Origin: Candidatus Aenigmatarchaeota archaeon
GTDB lineage: Archaea; Aenigmatarchaeota; Aenigmatarchaeia; PWEA01; JACQIF01
DNA: 9,570 nucleotides
Direction: 5' to 3'
Assembly: GCA_016198635.1 (NCBI GenBank)
Contig: JACQIF010000068.1
Location: 1-9,570, forward strand
The position numbers and the translations under genes were made by a program. Positions within the stretch are counted from its first letter, which is position 1. Every line of letters begins with the position of its first letter. The notes under the pieces are model-generated. The model ran no database searches. It was not told where the DNA came from and saw nothing but the letters and a program-made list of their open reading frames with translations. This document shows, in pieces, positions 1 to 5,368 of this stretch.

Positions 1-51
1 AAAGTATTTTTCTTTGGATTGTGACTGTTCACGATCGAATGTGTTAACCAT
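1..51 (-). CDS. Possible N-terminus of a gene running off the left edge
   Basis: On the minus strand an ATG at 51-49 opens a frame that stays open to the window edge (17 codons, MVNTFDREQSQSKEKYF). A TTATAA box at 73-78 lies about 25 bases upstream of this ATG, the spacing expected for a leaderless archaeal transcript. The peptide is hydrophilic and not recognised. Seventeen codons prove little, so this rests mainly on promoter spacing; the same TTATAA is self-complementary and could equally serve a plus-strand transcript starting near 105. Confidence 0.35.
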   Translation of the reverse strand, partial: MVNTFDREQSQSKEKYF

Positions 52-70
52 GACAATATGCTAGAACAAC

Positions 71-82
71 GGTTATAATTAG
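71..82. promoter_or_regulatory. TATA box between the left-edge gene and the hairpin region
   Basis: TTATAATTAG at 73-82 contains the palindrome TTATAA (73-78). Read leftwards it lies about 25 bases before the ATG at 51. Read rightwards it would start a transcript near 103-106, just before the first hairpin at 110. Direction cannot be decided from sequence alone. Confidence 0.4.
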
Positions 83-198
83 TTTAGAAAATAAGAAATT
101 TTGAAATGGTGCCCCTTTTGGGGCAGCTTCTTTCGAAGCTCGTAGGCGCAAGCCTTACGGATTCTTACTAGGTAACCTAGCAGGTTAGCCACTAACAT
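79..198 (-). CDS. Doubtful 39-residue open frame over the hairpin chain
   Basis: A minus-strand ATG at 198-196 opens a 39-codon frame ending in TAA at 81-79 (starts MLVANLLGYLVRIRKACAYE, rich in Lys and Arg near the middle). A good TATA-like box (TTTTAAATA, minus strand, 236-228) lies 30-38 bases upstream. No known family is recognised. The overlapping perfect hairpins and tRNA similarity argue that the DNA is shaped by RNA structure rather than by coding, so this is offered only as the alternative reading. Confidence 0.15.
   Translation of the reverse strand: MLVANLLGYLVRIRKACAYELRKKLPQKGHHFKISYFLN
110..196. other. Chain of five adjacent short hairpins
   Basis: Five stem-loops follow each other with almost no spacing. 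They are TGCCCC/GGGGCA (110-115 with 120-125, loop TTTT); GCTTC/GAAGC (126-130 with 135-139, loop TTTC); CGTAGGC/GCC-T-TACG (141-147 with 152-159, one bulged T, GNRA loop GCAA); CTAGG/CCTAG (168-172 with 176-180, loop TAA); and GTTAG/CTAAC (184-188 with 192-196, loop CCA). The GNRA loop exists only when read on the plus strand. I do not recognise it as 5S, SRP or RNase P RNA. It could be an unknown structured RNA. The last two hairpins overlap a decayed tRNA-like stretch, and a 39-codon minus-strand frame overlaps the whole region, so transcription and strand are uncertain. Confidence 0.4.
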
Positions 199-265
199 GA
201 GACGCTGTATACAATCGGCCTTTCTGGTATTTAAAACTTACTTCAGGGTTTCGATTTCACCACCG
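166..265 (+). pseudogene. Degenerate tRNA-Leu-like copy
   Basis: 173-209 aligns with bases 8 to 45 of the intact tRNA-Leu at 348-387. Shared blocks are TA, CTAGC, GGTTA (D loop with G18G19 and A21), and CTA-x-CATGAGACGCT covering the anticodon arm, including the identical and unusual loop ATGAGAC; by hand about 29 of 40 positions match. The anticodon stem no longer pairs (CTAAC against GCTGT), the D stem fails, and no acceptor stem is found. A T-loop-like TTCGATT occurs at 250-256, but its flanks do not pair either. This fits a decayed tandem copy of the downstream gene. A functional form with several introns was tried and no consistent cloverleaf emerged. Confidence 0.35.
228..240. promoter_or_regulatory. 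TATA-like element upstream of the tRNA
   Basis: TATTTAAAACTTA at 228-240 is a good archaeal box A on either strand. On the plus strand it would start transcription near 258, giving the tRNA an 80-base leader. On the minus strand it precedes the doubtful 39-codon frame. A weaker box, CTTTTATC (278-285), would start at about 307, exactly at the base of the leader hairpin. Confidence 0.3.
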
Positions 266-337
266 TCAATGGTAGTACTTTTATCACCACCGCGGTGGTC
301 GAAAAGGCTTGACTTTCTAGAAGATCTTGTGTCAAGC
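249..337 (+). other. Structured tRNA leader with two hairpins
   Basis: ACCACCGCGGTGGT (286-299) is a perfect 14-base palindrome. Its right arm, CGGTGGTCGAAA (292-303), can also pair with CACCACCG (258-265) and TTTCGA (249-254), giving two competing folds. GCTTGAC (307-313) pairs perfectly with GTCAAGC (331-337) around a 17-base loop, ending three bases before the tRNA. No gene is seen here. The structure may guide RNase P processing of the leader or be a separate RNA; neither is shown. Confidence 0.35.
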
Positions 338-340
338 GGT

Positions 341-441
341 GCGGCGGTAGTCTAGCGCGGTTATGACGCTAGCATGAGACGCTAGTAGGCGAAAGCCTGC
401 GTGGGTTCAAAACTAGGGTGAGATTCCCACCCGCCGCGCCA
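341..441 (+). tRNA. tRNA-Leu(GAG) with a 13-base T-loop intron and encoded CCA
   Basis: Acceptor GCGGCGG (341-347) pairs perfectly with CCGCCGC (431-437). T8 A9 follow, then D stem GTC/GAC (350-352, 365-367) with A14, G18G19 and A21 in the loop. Anticodon stem CTAGC/GCTAG (369-373, 381-385) closes the loop ATGAGAC, so the anticodon is GAG, reading the Leu codons CUC and CUU. A long variable arm AGGC-GAAA-GCCT (387-398) makes it type II, as expected for Leu. The T stem GTGGG/CCCAC (401-405, 426-430) encloses 20 bases instead of seven. Removing 412-424 leaves TTCAAAT, a normal T loop, so an intron at position 59/60 is inferred. CCA is encoded (439-441). Oddities are discriminator G438 rather than the usual archaeal Leu A73, and A at positions 32 and 37. 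Confidence 0.88.
412..424 (+). other. tRNA intron at position 59/60
   Basis: The inserted ACTAGGGTGAGAT is flanked by a bulge-helix-bulge: T-stem helix, four-pair central helix TTCA (406-409) with TGAG (419-422), three-base bulges AA|A (410-412) and AT|T (423-425), and a minimal inner loop of six bases (413-418). Cleavage after the second base of each bulge, as the archaeal splicing endonuclease does, gives exactly a seven-base T loop. The inner helix is almost absent, so this is a relaxed motif of the kind cut by heteromeric or broad-specificity endonucleases. Confidence 0.75.
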
Positions 442-1344
442 CTAAGCCGTTACCATCACCGGCTCCTTCCCCACGATAACCGTGTGTTCGGCTTGCGCAA
501 CAAGCGCGTCCGAAACTTCCCGCAAAGGCGGGTATTCGTAGAGAGAGCCTATCTCCACTAGCCCCCTCAACACGAGCGCAAGCTTTGCAGGCGTCACGCC
601 AGCGTCCTTGACCAACCATCTTTTGGCGAAGGGAAGTTTGCTGTACTTTTCTTTTGCAATCTTCAGGATTTTCGTGCTTTCGGGGAAGCGTGTGTGGCGG
701 TCGTTCAGCCACCTGTAGATCTGCGTGCCGCTCGTTTCCTTTACCATTCCCATGCCTGTCGTTACGAAAGGTTCAATAGCGAACACGTCGCCTTCCTTGA
801 GGACGTACGGAGATTTCGTAGCGATGTTGGGTATCGCAGGGGACGCGTGTACCTCGTACTGCCCTACGCCGTGGCCTGTCAGGTTTATCACCGGGTTGAA
901 GCCTGCGTCACGGATGGTTTTTTCTATAGATGCAGAGACCTGCCCTATTGTATTTTCCGGTATCATCAATTTGATGGCATTCTGGAGGGCGAGTTCTGCG
1001 GCCTGTTTTATCTTTTCTCCGACGTCGTTTTTCCCGACAACGATCGTTACAGCGCTGTCAGTGACCCAGCCTTTTACATGCGCACCGATATCGAGCTTCA
1101 CAACATCGCCTTCGTTGAACTTGCGTACGTCTTCGTGGTCAGGCAGATCGTGCGCAGCGATGTGGTTGAACGAGACGTTCGTGGGGAAAGCCGGCTCGCC
1201 TCCCAGCTCACGGATTTTGGACTCGACGGCATTCGCGACGTCCAGCGCACGTTCTCCGGCACGGACGAGCGTGGCGCCATAGTTCCTGGCCTCAGCCAAT
1301 ATCCTGCCTGCTTTTTTGACAGAGTCGATGCGTTCATCTGGCAT
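442..1344 (-). CDS. map: Methionine aminopeptidase, type II
   Basis: Removes the initiator methionine from nascent cytosolic proteins, using two metal ions in a pita-bread fold. Numbered from ATG 1344 (300 residues, normal for the archaeal enzyme), the five metal ligands are visible: Asp85 (KLDIGAH), Asp96 (TDSAVT), His158 (GHGVG), Glu191 (AIEPF) and Glu286 (AEHTVIV). His65 (IAAHDLP) and His166 (EVHASPAIPN) match substrate-binding histidines. The family's type II helical insert lies between residues about 200 and 270. A GTG at 1353 would add three residues, but that GTG is part of a GGTG Shine-Dalgarno motif placed correctly for ATG 1344, so I prefer the ATG. It is the last gene of the polB operon, and a TATA-like TTTTAAAT (1376-1369) inside the end of the previous gene could give it its own transcript. 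Its stop codon touches the convergent tRNA. Confidence 0.95.
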   Translation of the reverse strand: MPDERIDSVKKAGRILAEARNYGATLVRAGERALDVANAVESKIRELGGEPAFPTNVSFNHIAAHDLPDHEDVRKFNEGDVVKLDIGAHVKGWVTDSAVTIVVGKNDVGEKIKQAAELALQNAIKLMIPENTIGQVSASIEKTIRDAGFNPVINLTGHGVGQYEVHASPAIPNIATKSPYVLKEGDVFAIEPFVTTGMGMVKETSGTQIYRWLNDRHTRFPESTKILKIAKEKYSKLPFAKRWLVKDAGVTPAKLALVLRGLVEIGSLYEYPPLREVSDALVAQAEHTVIVGKEPVMVTA

Positions 1345-1362
1345 ATCACACACCGTGACGGC

Positions 1363-1725
1363 TTAGAGATTTAAAACAACACGTGCACCTTTTCTGAACC
1401 AGGCGCCGTGGCCTGAAGGCAGCTCCAGTACGTACTTGCACGGAACGGCCGGACGATATATCTTCCACGTTCGTGGATCGCGTCCCCACGGGCGCGCACT
1501 CTGCACTTCGATGACGCGTTTCTCGGAGTCTAAAAATACTACATCCATGTTGGGGCAGAAAGGCATCTCGACGCCCCACTTGCCTGCGTACGGGAATGGA
1601 AACAGCATACCGTGTACGTCCGCCCACGTACGGAACATCATACCACGCATCTTGGAAATTCCAAGGGCTACACTGACCTGCAGAGTCCTGCCTCCTACTA
1701 CAACGGTTCCCTTTCTGTACCCCAT
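1363..1725 (-). CDS. DUF192 (UPF0127) family protein
   Basis: A 120-residue protein of the DUF192 family, whose biochemical role is unknown. Recognisable family pattern: MRGMMFR (26-32), GMLFPFP (39-45), the MPF..NMDVVFLD strand-loop-strand (54-66), VIEVQSARPW (71-80) and the C-terminal KYVLELPSGHG...GARVVL (97-118). Many bacterial members are exported; this one begins directly with the domain and has no signal peptide, so it should be cytosolic. Its ATG overlaps the TGA stop of the HAD gene by one base (TGATG), implying translational coupling. An 18-base gap leads to the map start. No Shine-Dalgarno motif is seen, consistent with coupling. Confidence 0.85.
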   Translation of the reverse strand: MGYRKGTVVVGGRTLQVSVALGISKMRGMMFRTWADVHGMLFPFPYAGKWGVEMPFCPNMDVVFLDSEKRVIEVQSARPWGRDPRTWKIYRPAVPCKYVLELPSGHGAWFRKGARVVLNL

Positions 1726-2381
1726 CAGGAATCAACCTCTTGCGGCGCCTTTTTAAAGATCTTTAAAAGTTCTGATACGCGGTCGATTATCATGTCAGGT
1801 TCCGCCAGCACAAGTTCATCTGCGGTCAAGTCAGCCAACACACCGACAAAGAACATATCGGCACGCCTTGCTGCTTCGCAGTCTCGCCATGAGTCGCCCA
1901 CATATACGCAGTGTTCGGGATGCACGTGGATATCGTGCGCAGTCTTCAGCAGGATCTCAGGATCAGGCTTCGGTCGATGTACAGACTCTGCTGTTATAAG
2001 GTCGTTCATCAGGTGCGCGGGCAGCAGTTTCGTGATGGCCCATCTGTACGAACCGCTTGAGATCGCGACCTTGAAGCCGCGTTTTTTGAGGGTTTCTGCG
2101 GTGCGTATGTTTGCCTTGGGTATGCGTTCGTGTTCTATGAGTTTTTTGTACTCTGCTGACTTGTGGGCGCTTATATCACGGACTTCCTGTTCGTCTGAGC
2201 TGGGCAGTAGTGTTCGTACGATTTCGTCTTGCGGCACCCCCATCAGCGGAGCCAGTTCCCGTTCGGTCAGTTTGTATCCGGCACGTTCGAAGGCGCGGGC
2301 GAACGAGAGGAAGTGCAGGCGATTGGTCTGCGGGGCGAACGTCCCGTCGAAATCGAATATGATGGCACGTATGGAAGGCAT
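1725..2381 (-). CDS. HAD-superfamily phosphatase (phosphoglycolate phosphatase-like)
   Basis: A 218-residue haloacid dehalogenase-type hydrolase, most likely a small-molecule phosphatase of the Gph/PGP-like branch. All four motifs are present: I DFDGT with nucleophile Asp10 and acid/base Asp12; II SSGS (108-111); III RPKPDP with Lys138; IV VGDSWRDCEAA with Asp163 and Asp167. A helical cap lies between motifs I and II (about 15-90), typical of subclass I. The usual Leu after DFDGT is Phe here. Substrate cannot be inferred from sequence; phosphoglycolate, nucleotides or damaged metabolites are all possible. It starts two bases after the polB stop, with the purine-rich AAAAAGGG at the end of polB as likely ribosome binding site. 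Confidence 0.88.
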   Translation of the reverse strand: MPSIRAIIFDFDGTFAPQTNRLHFLSFARAFERAGYKLTERELAPLMGVPQDEIVRTLLPSSDEQEVRDISAHKSAEYKKLIEHERIPKANIRTAETLKKRGFKVAISSGSYRWAITKLLPAHLMNDLITAESVHRPKPDPEILLKTAHDIHVHPEHCVYVGDSWRDCEAARRADMFFVGVLADLTADELVLAEPDMIIDRVSELLKIFKKAPQEVDS

Positions 2382-2383
2382 GT

Positions 2384-4843
2384 CTAACCCTTTTTCACGA
2401 ACTTTCTTATTGTCTGTTGGGAACCCAGCCCTTTCAGCTCGTCTTCCGTTACGTCCAGTACTTGCAAGACGCGCATGCCTGCCGGAACTATCTGGTTATT
2501 GATGTAATAGTCTGAATCGATGCGCTCGACAGACGCATCTTCAAGAGGCTCGGCGCGTTGGGATATCGAACCATTTCCTTCTGCGATGACGTAGGCAACT
2601 ACCATCCCCGGTCCGTACGGACGGCCGCGTTCCTTTATCTTGCGCGCCGCCACTACGTGGGGGCCTATCTGCCTGTACTCTTCCAAGCGTTTGGTCAGCT
2701 GTTCGTGTATCACAAGGTCTCGAATGGGAATGTTTTTCTTTTGTACCTTTTCTACAACGCTTTTCATATACCCTATAGCGCCCTCTTTATCCTTTTTCTT
2801 CAAAATATACATGAGAACTTCGCGTTGCACATTCTTGGCGAGCGCGCACCAGTCCCTGCGGACGGTCTCGAGGCCGCGTATAGTAAGGTTTCCTTTCGAG
2901 TCGATTAGCGCGTAGCGCTTCTTCGCGGTTCCATGGCCAGAGCCCTTCGGTATGAATATTCCTCGTGTGTAGGTGCCCTGCAGCTCAAGTTCCATAATTT
3001 TCGAACCGCGGTTCGAAATATTTCGAACATCGGCGGGTTCGGAGATGCCCGGCAGTTTCTTGTTCATATTGTCCTTAAACTCAGCAGCTGCCTTTTCAAC
3101 ATTCTTGATCTTCCCGCCGCTCTTGACGAAACACGAGTCCGTGTCCGCATAGATTACCGTGAAACCGGACTTCTCGGCCTCTGTGATTGTCAACTCTATA
3201 TAGTAGCGTCCGTATGCAGCCGCGGACTCGGCGCACTCGTATGAGTACCACTTGGCCCCCACGTACGCCAGCGCGCCGTACGAAGCGTTCGTAACCATCT
3301 TGAGAGCCTGTTCCTCCAGTTTTAGGTCCTCTTGCTCGTGGCCGGCTTTCCGTATCTGGCCTTTGATGCGCAAGCGCTCCTCTATGAGGCCCCTGACGAC
3401 CGTCGAGTAGAACCCTTTGCGCTTCTTGCAGAAGTGGTGTTTTGTCCCTGGAACGCGCACGCCTTCGCAGTCAGCGCAGTCCAGCGTTTCGGGCGAGATG
3501 TTGTGAGAGGCGATTATGCTCGGGTAGAGCGACCTGAAGTCCATAACGGCGATGCCTTCATGTATGCCGCCGATGGGCTCCTTGACGTAACCGCCTGCAT
3601 ACGTACGTCCGCGCCGGTGCTCAATCTCCTCAAACTTGGGTTGGTTTGGTGTTATGTATCCCATCGCGTGCGCCTGGCGTGTCAAGTACCATTCGACCAG
3701 CTGTGAGTAAGACATCCGCGAAACGTCAAATGGAGGCTGGCCGACGATACGGGCCAGCACGTTCACAAGAGGCATGAAGTGAAGCGCGAGGCGATACGTA
3801 AGCTCCGAGTCTTTCAGGTTATATTCGGCAAGACGCGCAGTCTGGCCGCTCCTCCATGCTTCCAGCATCTGTTCGTATGTTACCTCTATCTTCCTGTCGC
3901 CCAGCACTTCAGACGCTACCGCATCGAGCGTCAGAGTTTCCGTGTCAAGGTGGAACTTGAGGATGTTGTTGACGAGCTGGTAAAGGTCCATGTGCACGCG
4001 GCCTGCGAGCCGCGCGGACGAGACGCGCATTCGTCTCACATGAGTAACCTCTTTGCCGTCGCGTCCTAACGTTAATCGAATGCCAAGCTCATCGCACCGC
4101 TCGCCAAGAAGTGCGAAGTCGAACTCGTCGCCGTTGTACGTGACGAGCACGTCAGGGTCGTACGCACGCACGGCGTTGACGAATGCCTGCAAGAGCTCCT
4201 TTTCGTCCTTTACGGTGTCGACGTACGATGCGTACTTAGCCTTCTTGTAGGTGTAAACGCGCTTGTAGCGTTCGCCGTACAGGGAGAGCATTATTATTCT
4301 TGTTTTCCCGCCTTCCTCGTATGACTCTATGTCAAACGCGAGCGTCCGCAGTTTCGGCTTCTCTCCGCTGGCAGGCCGTATGCTCTTCGCCTTCACTATC
4401 ACCTTGAAGTCCCACTCGTAGTTTTTCTTAACGTCGTTTCCATCGACATCATACCACGCGCCCGGCGCGACCCCACGGTCTATCAGGTAGCGCTTGTAGA
4501 AGTTTATAGTGTACTCGTAGCAGCCTTCATGTCCGATCTCACGGAAGCGTTTCAACGCGTCACGGACGTTGGGTATATCCGACGGCGTGGCTGCATAGAC
4601 GCGTATGACGTCCGTCTCTTGCCCATTAAGATTTTTCTTTACGACATCGACCCTCGTTACACCGTCCTGTTTGGAGATGCGGTCCTGAAGCTCTTTGGTT
4701 ACGTGCGTGGGCGCTGCATACAAGTAAGGTTCGTACGTGTCGAGCACGCACACAGAAGCACCGTTTGCGTCAACGCCAAAGAGGCGCACCAGCGGCTTGC
4801 CGTCCTCTACGATATAATCGGCATCCACGAGGAACACGCGCAT
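2384..4843 (-). CDS. polB: Family B DNA polymerase with 3'-5' exonuclease
   Basis: An 819-residue replicative or repair DNA polymerase, slightly longer than the roughly 775 of Thermococcales enzymes and with no intein. N-terminal domain 1-165. Exonuclease motifs: Exo I DIE (Asp171, Glu173), Exo II YNGDEFD (236-242) and Exo III YNLKD (341-345), so proofreading should be active. Polymerase motifs: A DFRSLYPSII (435-444), B KMVTNASYG (515-523), C YADTDS (565-570, catalytic Asp567 and Asp569), and the KKRY template-contact motif (641-644). Cys456, Cys459 and Cys472 lie in the palm insertion after motif A, where thermophilic homologues hold disulfide cysteines. The tail QQTIRKFV (809-816) fits a PCNA-binding PIP box. 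First gene of the minus-strand operon; TTATGAATT at 4873-4865 lies 26 bases before the ATG, implying a leaderless mRNA. Confidence 0.97.
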   Translation of the reverse strand: MRVFLVDADYIVEDGKPLVRLFGVDANGASVCVLDTYEPYLYAAPTHVTKELQDRISKQDGVTRVDVVKKNLNGQETDVIRVYAATPSDIPNVRDALKRFREIGHEGCYEYTINFYKRYLIDRGVAPGAWYDVDGNDVKKNYEWDFKVIVKAKSIRPASGEKPKLRTLAFDIESYEEGGKTRIIMLSLYGERYKRVYTYKKAKYASYVDTVKDEKELLQAFVNAVRAYDPDVLVTYNGDEFDFALLGERCDELGIRLTLGRDGKEVTHVRRMRVSSARLAGRVHMDLYQLVNNILKFHLDTETLTLDAVASEVLGDRKIEVTYEQMLEAWRSGQTARLAEYNLKDSELTYRLALHFMPLVNVLARIVGQPPFDVSRMSYSQLVEWYLTRQAHAMGYITPNQPKFEEIEHRRGRTYAGGYVKEPIGGIHEGIAVMDFRSLYPSIIASHNISPETLDCADCEGVRVPGTKHHFCKKRKGFYSTVVRGLIEERLRIKGQIRKAGHEQEDLKLEEQALKMVTNASYGALAYVGAKWYSYECAESAAAYGRYYIELTITEAEKSGFTVIYADTDSCFVKSGGKIKNVEKAAAEFKDNMNKKLPGISEPADVRNISNRGSKIMELELQGTYTRGIFIPKGSGHGTAKKRYALIDSKGNLTIRGLETVRRDWCALAKNVQREVLMYILKKKDKEGAIGYMKSVVEKVQKKNIPIRDLVIHEQLTKRLEEYRQIGPHVVAARKIKERGRPYGPGMVVAYVIAEGNGSISQRAEPLEDASVERIDSDYYINNQIVPAGMRVLQVLDVTEDELKGLGSQQTIRKFVKKG
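2999..3018. repeat. 20-base perfect palindrome inside polB
   Basis: The half-site TTTCGAACCG is followed directly by its exact reverse complement. It encodes ISNRGSKI (residues about 609-616) of the polymerase. A third TTTCGAA follows at 3021-3027. A near copy of the core (CGAACCGCG-TTCGAA) occurs in the ogt/cupredoxin intergenic hairpin at 5307-5321. Confidence 0.6.
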
Positions 4844-4875
4844 AGTTAATAATCTTGCGTGTCCAATTCATAAGC
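4844..4875. promoter_or_regulatory. 32-base bidirectional promoter between polB and ogt
   Basis: TTAATAAT (4846-4853) is centred 26 bases before the ogt ATG at 4876, and TTATGAATT on the minus strand (4873-4865) is centred 26 bases before the polB ATG at 4843. The two boxes lie side by side and each overlaps the region bound by the other's initiation complex, so both genes would make leaderless transcripts and may compete. Confidence 0.6.
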
Positions 4876-5268
4876 ATGTTGGTCCGTGTCTGCGATGCCC
4901 GCGTAGAGATAGACGAAACTCTTGTGAAAAACAAGACCAAGAAGGAGATAGAGCGGGACATATACGACTACCTGCGCCACAAACGCAGGCACTTTGCAGA
5001 CTATGAGATAGACGTCAAGCCGTTTACGCCCTTCCAGCGGCGTGTGCTCTTGGAGATGAGGCACATCCCTTTGGGCATCACTGTGTCTTACAAACGCTTG
5101 GCAGAGCTCGTTGGCCGGCCGCGTGCGTATCGTGCCGTTGCAAACGTCTGTGCCGCAAACCCGTTGCCTATAATCGTCCCATGCCATAGGGTCGTCGGTT
5201 CTTACTCTCTTGGAGGATACTCAGGGGGCCTCAATATCAAGAAGAAGCTGCTTAGGATTGAGATGTGA
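4876..5268 (+). CDS. ogt: O6-alkylguanine-DNA alkyltransferase (methylated-DNA--cysteine methyltransferase)
   Basis: Suicide repair protein that moves an alkyl group from O6-alkylguanine to its own cysteine. Numbered from ATG 4876 (130 residues), the active site is PCHRV with Cys103; the preceding NPLPIIV strand, the helix-turn-helix SYKRLAELVGRPRAYRAVANV (about 72-92) with the arginine-finger candidate Arg86, and the GGYSGGLNIKKKLL segment (113-127) are all family features. The N-terminal domain is short. A TTG at 4855 would add seven residues, but it lies next to the TATA box, so the ATG is preferred and the mRNA is likely leaderless. Divergent from polB, consistent with a genome-maintenance pairing. 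Confidence 0.93.
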   Translation: MLVRVCDARVEIDETLVKNKTKKEIERDIYDYLRHKRRHFADYEIDVKPFTPFQRRVLLEMRHIPLGITVSYKRLAELVGRPRAYRAVANVCAANPLPIIVPCHRVVGSYSLGGYSGGLNIKKKLLRIEM

Positions 5269-5270
5269 CA

Positions 5271-5330
5271 GCAGACACCCGTCTTCGGACTCTGTCCGAA
5301 GTCTTGCGAACCGCGTTCGAAGACGTCTGC
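5271..5330. other. Three-way-junction hairpin between convergent genes
   Basis: An outer stem GCAGAC/GTCTGC (5271-5276 with 5325-5330) encloses two hairpins. A is CTTCGGAC/GTCCGAAG (5283-5290 with 5294-5301, loop TCT). B is GTCTT-G-CGAAC/GTTCGAAGAC (5301-5311 with 5315-5324, one bulged G, loop CGC). A and B share base 5301. It starts two bases after the ogt stop and ends before the convergent cupredoxin gene, so it may end or protect both mRNAs. No T-tract follows, so it is not a typical archaeal terminator. A small RNA or mobile hairpin element is also possible. Confidence 0.55.
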
Positions 5331-5353
5331 ACTCCGGGAAACTGGAGGAAATA

Positions 5354-5368
5354 CGTGACTACGTCACG
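5354..5368. other. Small hairpin over the cupredoxin stop codon
   Basis: CGTGAC (5354-5359) and GTCACG (5363-5368) pair around a TAC loop that contains part of the stop codon. It may help end or stabilise the mRNA; short and possibly due to chance. Confidence 0.25.

Noticed and set aside
110..268. A permuted or multi-intron tRNA gene
   Set aside because: A block like the tRNA variable arm (143-155) precedes the anticodon-like block, suggesting permutation, but no pairing acceptor, D or T stem could be assembled.
105..340. 5S rRNA, SRP RNA or RNase P RNA
   Set aside because: None of their conserved cores could be found on either strand.
341..441. tRNA-Ser(UGA) reading of the anticodon loop
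   Set aside because: It needs a shifted anticodon stem that does not pair and lacks U33; the Leu(GAG) fold pairs perfectly.
694..1374. Long plus-strand open frames opposite map
   Set aside because: They are the mirror of a strongly supported enzyme gene with all catalytic residues; they have no start signals and no recognisable domain.
3237..3280. Frequent CGTACG/TACGTA-like words across the window
   Set aside because: They recur in many genes and likely reflect codon choice (Tyr, Val, Arg, Thr); without a genome-wide count no special role can be claimed.
2558..4250. Several plus-strand open frames opposite polB
   Set aside because: The minus-strand frame holds every polymerase and exonuclease motif in order; the antisense frames are by-products of GC-rich codons.
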